Part shown: positions 56,355-64,000 of the stretch, piece by piece
Layout: each line of letters begins with the position of its first letter
How positions within the stretch are numbered: the stretch's first letter is position 1
Assembly: GCA_036924285.1 (NCBI GenBank)
Contig: JAYKYS010000016.1
Span: 1-64,000 of the forward strand
Direction of reading: 5' to 3'
DNA length: 64,000 nucleotides
Source of the DNA: Asterella californica
Taxonomy: Eukaryota > Streptophyta > Marchantiopsida > Marchantiales > Aytoniaceae
Program-made: the position numbers and the translations under genes
The notes under the pieces: model-generated
Told to the model about the DNA's origin: nothing
The model's input: the letters and a program-made list of their open reading frames with translations, nothing else
Databases searched by the model: none

Positions 56355-59300
56355 TCAATGCAAAAGAGCATTGGTTCGACAAGAAACTATATCTCTAATA
56401 TAAAGCCCTAGTGGGAGAGCTGACATCTGTAAAAGTGTATAGAAATCACTAGCAACTATCTTATGTCTACATCTAATCTCATCATACAAGGGACATACAA
56501 TGAATACATGATCATTATCCTCTATCTGATCTAAATCACAAAGTCTACAAAGCCGTTCACTCCTAACAATGTTTAGCCAACGTCCTTCCTCAATGCCAAG
56601 TCTATGAGAGCTTGTGCGGTACTGAGCGATGATATGTGGAAGAGAGATTGAAATAGGTGTCCGGAGGTACTCTTGTTCACAATACACCAACATGGGGTTG
56701 ACATGTTGCTGATAGTAAGCCATCTTGGTCTTGGGTTGAGACCATATAGCATGTAAAAACCTTTTTTGAATCAACTCCCGAAGAGCAATAGGTGGAAGGT
56801 CAAAATCACGCTCAAAAATGTTCCATCTTCCACACCAAGCCACCACATCAGCATACCAACCAAATGAGAATGTAGCTCTTAGAGCTTGACAAGGTAATCT
56901 CGTCTCTCCAAGAGATCTCACTCTTGAGACATAAATGATAGTCAAGTAAAGAGCTTCTGCTTCCACGGATAAGCAACCAGATTCAGCAAGGAGCATAGCA
57001 TACGGTGTTTGGCATCTTACACCAAGCTCCACTTGTAAGAACACTTTTTGAACCTTCTCGATACGTTCCCAAGCTCCTTTCCTTGCACCAGGCCCCCACA
57101 CTTGAACACCATAAAGTATCACAGGCAAAATCAAACTCTGAAGAGAAACTTTCTCAAATCCCATGCTAAGAGATGAGCACGTCGACAACGATTCAAAAGA
57201 GAGTACAAAGCTTTGTAACCAGCTTCAACTCTCTTATGAATGCACAAAGCCCAACCGTAGTTATGAGAGAAGTCAATGCCCAAGTACTTGTAACTCTCGA
57301 CTTGTTGTAAAACTTGGCCCTTGTAGAGAAAAGAATGGCGCACTTTTGAACCCACCACCATCACCTTGGACTTCGAAAGGTTCACTTCCATCTGCATGTT
57401 GTTGCAAAAGACCTCAAGAGCATCCAAATGTCGTTGTAAACTCAAAGGATCACGTGATAGAAGGATGATATCATCAGCATAAATCAATGCTTGAATGATA
57501 TAGATTCCCAACTTCACACCTTCTCCTCCAAATTCAGCAAGACATTTCTCCACGTCATCGATGAAGATACCAAATAGAGTAGGGGAGAGAGGACAACCTT
57601 GAATGACTCCAATAGTGCTAAAGATCTCCTTTGATTGTGTCGAGGTAAGCTTCACATAAACTCGTTCATAGAGTTTAGAAACCGCTGCCATCATGTCTTT
57701 AGGAACACCAATGGCAACAAGTCTGTCCCATAAGAGCTTCCTAGGCACCCTATCAAAAGCTTTTGTGTAGTCGATAAAAGTAGCATAGAGAGCTTTACCA
57801 TTTCCTTTTGACTTCTTCCAAGCAACACGAAGACAAAGAATATGATCAATGGTGCTAAAGGTAAGACGAAAACCTGCTTGTGAACGAGCTCTCACATTAG
57901 ATTCTTCTGCCCAAACACTGAGTTTTCTCTCTAGCAAGCTCCCATACAACTTGGCAAAGATGTTGCCCACCATGATAGTTCTATAGTTGGTAACATCATC
58001 CTTCTTGCCCGACTTGTGGATGAGAATCACTTTGCGCATAAACCAACTCTTAGGGAAACCATGTACAGCAGCATCATTCAGAAGCTTGGTAAGTATAGGA
58101 ATGAGAGAATCACCTCCCCATTGTAGTAGCTCTGCAGAAAGTCCTTCTAGATCCTCAGATTTTCCACTTGCAAGCCTACTGAGCTGATGTCGTACTTCGT
58201 CCATTGAAAAGGTCTGCGGTAGTCCTTCACTTTGTGGCATACATGGTGCATTTGGAGAGAAGTAAAGTTGCTCAACGTAGGACATCAAAGCGGAAGGATC
58301 AAGACTTGGTGAACTTGGACGGGATGCTAAACGTCTCCAAAAAGCTTTGGGATCCTTCTGAAAATCAAAAGCAAGTTCCAAGCCTTTCTTTCTCAAGAAA
58401 GCTCTCTTCTTACGTTTGATCAACTGCTTGTACAAGGTTGTTGCTTCCAAGTCACAAGCCTTGTCTAGAACCTTTAACCGAGCAAGTTTGCACTCTTCAT
58501 CAAACCAGCCATTGCAAGGGTTACCTTTGAGCTTTCTGCTTGAGTGTTGAGAGAAAAACCGAGTTGCAATTTTCTTCAAGACATCCGTCAATTGTGTATC
58601 TCGTTGGTCAAGATTGTGGCTCCACTGTGTAATAGATATCAAATTCTCTAGAGCAGTTTGATAAAGATGTCTTTTCCGATGATCAAGACGAAGTCTAGAG
58701 GTAGTGTTGCTCCCATCAAAACCTTTCAACTTGTAAGGTGCAAATGAGCTAGACAAGGATAGTGAGAACAGTAGAGGAGTGTGATCAGATTCAGGTTGTA
58801 GATCCAAAACTTCAAATGCTGAAATGAGTGAACTATCAAGAGATGAGGAGAGGAGGTAGTCTACTATGCTTGATCCAGAGGTAGAGACGTATGTTTTCAT
58901 GTTAGAGCTAGGAAAACGGGATGTACCGTTCAGAATTTTCAAACTACAGATTGCTCCAAAAGTCAAGAAGTGTTCTTTCATGTCATTGGTGGATGTATCT
59001 AAGGAGGCACGGGACCAGTAGGATCATCATCTTCTTCAAGAATAGGGGAGTGGTCAAGAGCATAGAATTGTGTGAATTGGCAAGTGTGAACTCTAGCATT
59101 GAAATCTCCCATCATAAAGACCTTGCCCTTCTCTTGATATCTCAAAACATCAATAGAAAGACGATGGAAAGGTTGGCTCGTGCTACATGCTCTAGTCTGA
59201 TAGATAGACATGCTCAAAGATGCAAAATAGCAGATTGCGATATAACATGCAGATCTACTTTCTCCACCAACTCGAATCCAATGATATTGTCCACCCACAT

Positions 59301-59550
59301 CTTGAAGAACCACTTCAACAAGCTGATGCAAATAAGATCTGACGTAAGTTGCAATACCTCCAAAACCACGTCCTTTATGTTGCTTGCGCTTGTTCCAAGT
59401 AGAGCCGATCAAAGTAAAACCATCCAACTCATGTACATTGTTTCCTTCATGTTCTCATGTCTCCACCAAGTTGATGATATCAGCCTTGTTCCAAATGGGT
59501 AAAGCGCTTGTGTACTTTGACTTAGTAAGCCCATGAATGTTCCACATCAT
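56355..59550 (-). pseudogene. LINE ORF2, disrupted, unit 10
   Basis: Endonuclease 59550-58999, RT 58981-57131 open, C-terminal region 57188-56355 with Pro178. Confidence 0.9.
57131..58981 (-). CDS. Open 616-codon RT frame, unit 10
   Basis: Encodes the same protein as in units 8 and 9. The only noted base difference inside it (57299) is silent. It is an ORF2 fragment without its own start. Confidence 0.7.
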   Translation of the reverse strand: MKEHFLTFGAICSLKILNGTSRFPSSNMKTYVSTSGSSIVDYLLSSSLDSSLISAFEVLDLQPESDHTPLLFSLSLSSSFAPYKLKGFDGSNTTSRLRLDHRKRHLYQTALENLISITQWSHNLDQRDTQLTDVLKKIATRFFSQHSSRKLKGNPCNGWFDEECKLARLKVLDKACDLEATTLYKQLIKRKKRAFLRKKGLELAFDFQKDPKAFWRRLASRPSSPSLDPSALMSYVEQLYFSPNAPCMPQSEGLPQTFSMDEVRHQLSRLASGKSEDLEGLSAELLQWGGDSLIPILTKLLNDAAVHGFPKSWFMRKVILIHKSGKKDDVTNYRTIMVGNIFAKLYGSLLERKLSVWAEESNVRARSQAGFRLTFSTIDHILCLRVAWKKSKGNGKALYATFIDYTKAFDRVPRKLLWDRLVAIGVPKDMMAAVSKLYERVYVKLTSTQSKEIFSTIGVIQGCPLSPTLFGIFIDDVEKCLAEFGGEGVKLGIYIIQALIYADDIILLSRDPLSLQRHLDALEVFCNNMQMEVNLSKSKVMVVGSKVRHSFLYKGQVLQQVESYKYLGIDFSHNYGWALCIHKRVEAGYKALYSLLNRCRRAHLLAWDLRKFLFRV

Positions 59551-59572
59551 AACTCTAAGGGTCGGAAATTGC

Positions 59573-60327
59573 TATTTGGAAGCATCTCGTCTCCTTTGTG
59601 TGACAACAACACGTCCTTCTCTTAAGAAAGCAATGAAAAACCTTTCCTTGTTAAACCTCTTTTACCTTCACAAGCTCCTTCCGCTTGGCTTCAGCTTATA
59701 GCGGTGTGAGATCAGGATACAACCAGATCTGTCTCCCCTTCAAGACAGCTTTGTTAGCCATCGCTGTATCTCGTTGTGCCTGATCTGCAAACTTAGCCAA
59801 TATTGCTCGAGGTTGTGAGCCTTTTTGCCCTATGCGGTAAGCTTGAACTAGGATAGGCTTGTGAACATGTAACGTGTCAGCAAAGAAAGTGGTAGCTACT
59901 TCTTTGGTCTCTTCCTTCTCTAGCTCAGGTAAACCGGATATTCTCACATTTTTCACCCTTGAGAGTTGGTTCAACTTTTCGTTCTCTTGCTCTTGAAAAA
60001 GAGAGACTTGAGCCGCCTTGGTAGCTTCAGCATAAGATTTCATCTTCATCTCCAACTTCTCTACTACTTCTTTGAAATTAACATTTACCACCACAGATTT
60101 CTCCTCAGCAGAAACAGCAGATGCTGAGAGTGTAGAGGAGAAATCTCTTTGGTAGTTGTAGCATCAACGGTTTGCATGTTCTTCAAAGCATGAACATCGC
60201 ACACAACAGAAACAAGCTCACTCTTATGTGCTATGAGCTCTCGATGCAGATCTGCTACTTCAACCGATACTTCTTCCACCGCTGCCAACACCTTATGAAG
60301 GAGTTGTTTAATCTCCTCCATCATCAC
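59573..60327 (-). pseudogene. LINE ORF1, disrupted, unit 10
   Basis: Coiled-coil segment 60327-60085, RNA-binding frame 60094-59696. This is the last ORF1 copy in the window. Confidence 0.84.
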
Positions 60328-60834
60328 CGAAGAACTAGTTTAACAAATCAGCGAGCTAAGAGCACACCTCAAAACCTCAATTCTCCTCAGATCGCAAATA
60401 GATTTATCTCAATGGAAGCGTCTCGCCGAGACCTTTCCAATGGTACCAAGCTTGCTCAAAACCAACAACCACAGCTCCTTCGACGATCGATTTTGTCCAC
60501 GGGTGTCAACTCCTCTCTCCAACAGGTCTGCGAAATAGAAACACACCTCAACGCCTCAATTCTCCTCATATCGCAACAAGATTTATCTCAATGGAAGCGT
60601 CTCGCCAAGACCTTTCCAATGGTACCAAGCTTGCTCAAAACCAATTATACATCAACTTCGCATGACGACAAGAGTACTACTTGTATCTCCACTCAGCGGA
60701 GAGTAAATATATTGTCCACGTGGAGCTTTATCTTTCGACACGATAAGATCTCGGTGGCTCTTCAACATCAAAACACGTACGATAAAGATATGTGGTGGTT
60801 TCACACCCTAGCCAATCTACAACACGACAACATC

Positions 60835-61647
60835 GACAACGGTTCAAAAGAGAATACAAAGCTTTGTAACAAGCTTCAACTCTCTTATGAATGCACAAAA
60901 CCCAACTGTAGTTATGAGAGAAGTCAATGCTCAAGTACTTGTAACTCTCCACCTTGTTGTAAAACTTGACCCTTGTAGAGAAAAGAATGACGAACTTTTG
61001 AACCCACCACCATCACCTTGGACTTCGAAAGGTTCACTTCCATCTGCATGTTGTTCCAAAACACCTCAAAAGCATCCAAATGTCATTGTAAACTCAAAGG
61101 ATCACATGATAGAAGGATGATATCATCAGCATAAATCAATGCTTGAATGATATACATTCCCAACTTCACACCTTCTCCTTCAAATTCAGCAAGACATCTC
61201 TCCACGTCATCAATGAAGATACCAAATAGAGTAGAGAGAGAAGACAACCTTGAATACCTGCAATGGTGCTAAAGATCTTTTTTGATTGTGTCGAGGTAAG
61301 CTTCACATAAACTCGTTCATAGAGTTTAGAAATCGCTGCTATCATGTCTTTAGGAACACCAATGATAATAATCAACAAGTCTGGCAATGATAACAAGTCT
61401 GACCCATAAAAGCTTCCTAGGCACCCTATCAAAAGTTTTTATGTAGTCAATAAAAGCAGCATAGAGAGATTTATCATTACCTTTGGACTTCTCCCAAGCA
61501 ACACGAAGACAAAGGATATGATCAATGGTGCTAAAGGTAAGACGGAAACTTGCTTGTGAACGAGCTCTCACATTGGATCCTTCTGCCCAAACTTGAGTTT
61601 TCTCTCTAGCAAGCTCCCATACAACTTGGCAAAGATGTTGCCCACCA
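60835..61647 (-). pseudogene. RT relic between units 10 and 11
   Basis: Same structure as the relic at 5945-6757. No private change was noticed. Confidence 0.84.
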
Positions 61648-62349
61648 CCAAACTCTATGGTAGCTTGTTGGAGACAAAACTCAACGCTTGGGTAGAAGGT
61701 TCTGAAGTGAGAACTCATTCACAAGCTGGTTTTCATCTGAACTTTAGCACCATTGATCACAACGAGATACAGCGATGGCTAACAAAGTTGTCTTGAAGGG
61801 GAGGCAGATCTGGTTGTATCCTGATCTCACACCGCTACAACCTGAAGCCAAGCGGAAGGAGCTTGTGAAGGTAAAAGAGGCTTAACAAGGAGGGTTCATT
61901 GCTTTCTTAAGAGATGGACGTGTTGTTGTCACACAAAGGAGACGAGATGCTTCCAAATAGCAATTTCCGACCCTTAGAGTTATGATGTGGAACATTCATG
62001 GGCTTACTAAGTCAAAGTACACAAGCGCTTTACCCATTTGGAACAAGGCTGATATCATCAACTTGGTGGAGACATGAGAACATGAAGGAAACAATGTACA
62101 TGAGTTGGATGGTTTTACTTTGATCGGCTCTACTTGGAACAAGCGCAAGCAACATAAAGGACGTGGTTTTGGAGGTATTGCAACTTACGGCAGATCTTAT
62201 TTGCATCAGCTTGTTGAAGTGGTTCTTCAAGATGTGGGTGGATAATATCATTGGATTCGAGTTGGTGGAGAAAGTAGATCTCCATGTTATATCGCAATCT
62301 GCTATTTTGCATCTTTGAGCATGTCTATCTATCAGACTAGAGCATGTAG
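61648..62349 (+). pseudogene. Plus-strand RT fragment joined to ORF1 end/endonuclease start, unit 11
   Basis: RT fragment 61648-61757, left arm 61758-62349. Its right-arm partner lies outside the window. Confidence 0.86.
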
Positions 62350-62453
62350 AATGAATGAATGAATATCAAGCCCGGAAGACCCAAAGAGTCAAAGGCAGAA
62401 AAAAATACAATACAAAGTCAACATGTGAGCCTAGGAAACCCTAGGAGATCGTA

Positions 62454-64000
62454 TCAATGCAAAAGAGCATTGGTTCGACAAGAAACTATATCTCTAATAT
62501 AAAGCCCTAGTGGGAGAGCTGACATCTGTAAAAGTGTATAGAAATCACTAGCAACTATCTTATGTCTACATCTAATCTCATCATACAAGGGACATACAAT
62601 GAATACATGATCATTATCCTCTATCTGATCTAAATCACAAAGTCTACAAAGCCGTTCACTCCTAACAATGTTTAGCCAACGTCCTTCCTCAATGCCAAGT
62701 CTATGAGAGCTTGTGCGGTACTGAGCGATGATATGTGGAAGAGAGATTGAAATAGGTGTCCGGAGGTACTCTTGTTCACAATACACCAACATGGGGTTGA
62801 CATGTTGCTGATAGTAAGCCATCTTGGTCTTGGGTTGAGACCATATAGCATGTAAAAACCTTTTTTGAATCAACTCCCGAAGAGCAATAGGTGGAAGGTC
62901 AAAATCACGCTCAAAAATGTTCCATCTTCCACACCAAGCCACCACATCAGCATACCAACCAAATGAGAATGTAGCTCTTAGAGCTTGACAAGGTAATCTC
63001 GTCTCTCCAAGAGATCTCACTCTTGAGACATAAATGATAGTCAAGTAAAGAGCTTCTGCTTCCACGGATAAGCAACCAGATTCAGCAAGGAGCATAGCAT
63101 ACGGTGTTTGGCATCTTACACCAAGCTCCACTTGTAAGAACACTTTTTGAACCTTCTCGATACGTTCCCAAGCTCCTTTCCTTGCACCAGGCCCCCACAC
63201 TTGAACACCATAAAGTATCACAGGCAAAATCAAACTCTGAAGAGAAACTTTCTCAAATCCCATGCTAAGAGATGAGCACGTCGACAACGATTCAAAAGAG
63301 AGTACAAAGCTTTGTAACCAGCTTCAACTCTCTTATGAATGCACAAAGCCCAACCGTAGTTATGAGAGAAGTCAATGCCCAAGTACTTGTAACTCTCGAC
63401 TTGTTGTAAAACTTGGCCCTTGTAGAGAAAAGAATGGCGCACTTTTGAACCCACCACCATCACCTTGGACTTCGAAAGGTTCACTTCCATCTGCATGTTG
63501 TTGCAAAAGACCTCAAGAGCATCCAAATGTCGTTGTAAACTCAAAGGATCACGTGATAGAAGGATGATATCATCAGCATAAATCAATGCTTGAATGATAT
63601 AGATTCCCAACTTCACACCTTCTCCTCCAAATTCAGCAAGACATTTCTCCACGTCATCGATGAAGATACCAAATAGAGTAGGGGAGAGAGGACAACCTTG
63701 AATGACTCCAATAGTGCTAAAGATCTCCTTTGATTGTGTCGAGGTAAGCTTCACATAAACTCGTTCATAGAGTTTAGAAACCGCTGCCATCATGTCTTTA
63801 GGAACACCAATGGCAACAAGTCTGTCCCATAAGAGCTTCCTAGGCACCCTATCAAAAGCTTTTGTGTAGTCGATAAAAGTAGCATAGAGAGCTTTACCAT
63901 TTCCTTTTGACTTCTTCCAAGCAACACGAAGACAAAGAATATGATCAATGGTGCTAAAGGTAAGACGAAAACCTGCTTGTGAACGAGCTCTCACATTAGA
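62454..64000 (-). pseudogene. LINE ORF2, 3' half only, unit 11 (cut by the window edge)
   Basis: C-terminal region 63287-62454 and RT from the window edge to 63230, open over 254 codons (63994-63230). CGA is present after YADD, as in units 7-10. Its 5' part lies outside the window. Confidence 0.88.

Larger units (their letters stand above)
54891..60989. repeat. Array unit 10
   Basis: First unit with G at 57299 (a C to G change, silent in RT: Val-Glu before SYKYLG). It shares C at 57003 with units 9 and 11. The right arm is back to A at the site that is C in unit 9. The non-coding 5' region is 60328-60834. Confidence 0.97.
1..64000. repeat. Tandem array of a 6,099-bp LINE-derived unit (10 full copies plus a partial eleventh)
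   Basis: The sequence at position 1 recurs at 6100, 12199, 18298, 24397, 30496, 36595, 42693, 48792, 54891 and 60990, always in the same orientation. The spacing is 6,099 bp except for 6,098 bp in the seventh unit. Unit boundaries used here are arbitrary, because the window begins inside a unit. There is no spacer between copies and no unique flanking DNA. Each unit carries one LINE body on the minus strand plus rearranged LINE fragments. Units differ by scattered single bases and one 1-bp deletion. This is a macrosatellite-like structure; the total copy number cannot be known from this window. Confidence 0.98.
60990..64000. repeat. Array unit 11 (partial, first 3,011 bp)
   Basis: Cut by the window edge inside the RT at the equivalent of position 3011. 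It shares G at 63398 with unit 10. The array clearly continues beyond 64000. Confidence 0.97.

Noticed and set aside
1..64000. CRISPR array, phage or bacterial defence system
   Set aside because: The repeat unit is 6.1 kb and encodes LINE proteins. There are no short spaced repeats, no cas-like genes and no bacterial gene organisation.
1..64000. Possible assembly artefact (one unit copied many times)
   Set aside because: Not fully excluded, but unit-specific substitutions, a private deletion and ordered blocks of shared variants argue for a real array. The copy number still needs read support.

Overview
The window is one uninterrupted head-to-tail tandem array. A unit of 6,099 bp repeats ten times (positions 1-60989; the seventh copy is 6,098 bp) and an eleventh partial copy runs to the window edge. 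Nothing else is present and neither end of the array is visible. The units look near-identical, with only a handful of differences between any two copies seen by eye.

Each unit is built from a non-LTR (LINE) retrotransposon of the L1 superfamily and its fragments. This marks a eukaryotic nuclear genome. A land plant, perhaps a seed-free one, is my low-confidence guess from the look of the reverse transcriptase and a G-box-like site; the sequence does not prove it. Unit 1 on the + axis holds: a degenerate reverse transcriptase (RT) relic on the minus strand, continuing from the previous unit (to about 658); a short RT fragment in plus orientation (659-768); a plus-strand piece carrying the end of ORF1 and the start of the ORF2 endonuclease (769-1360); then a nearly full-length minus-strand LINE. 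Its 3' tail and UTR lie at 1361-1464, ORF2 at 1465-4660, ORF1 at 4683-5437 and a 5' region with a duplicated block at 5438-5944. The next RT relic follows from about 5945.

The 769-1360 segment is an inverted, roughly 98% identical copy of 4293-4888, so every unit carries a ~590-bp inverted repeat spaced by ~2.9 kb. All units share the same lesions: a frameshift and an early stop in ORF1, a TGA in the endonuclease, a frameshift between endonuclease and RT, and a frameshift between RT and the C-terminal zinc-binding region. The element was therefore already dead when it was amplified, and the array grew by recombination or rolling-circle-like copying rather than by retrotransposition.

Differences between units form blocks along the array. 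Units 1-6 carry a TGA just after the RT catalytic motif, while units 7-11 carry CGA there, so units 8-10 have a 616-codon open RT frame. At two positions the right arm of the inverted repeat carries the left-arm base in only some units (units 2-3, and unit 9), which suggests gene conversion between the arms. No cellular gene, tRNA, rRNA or CRISPR was seen. I did not find a new biological system in the sense of a novel gene cassette. The notable object is the LINE-derived long-unit satellite with built-in inverted repeats.
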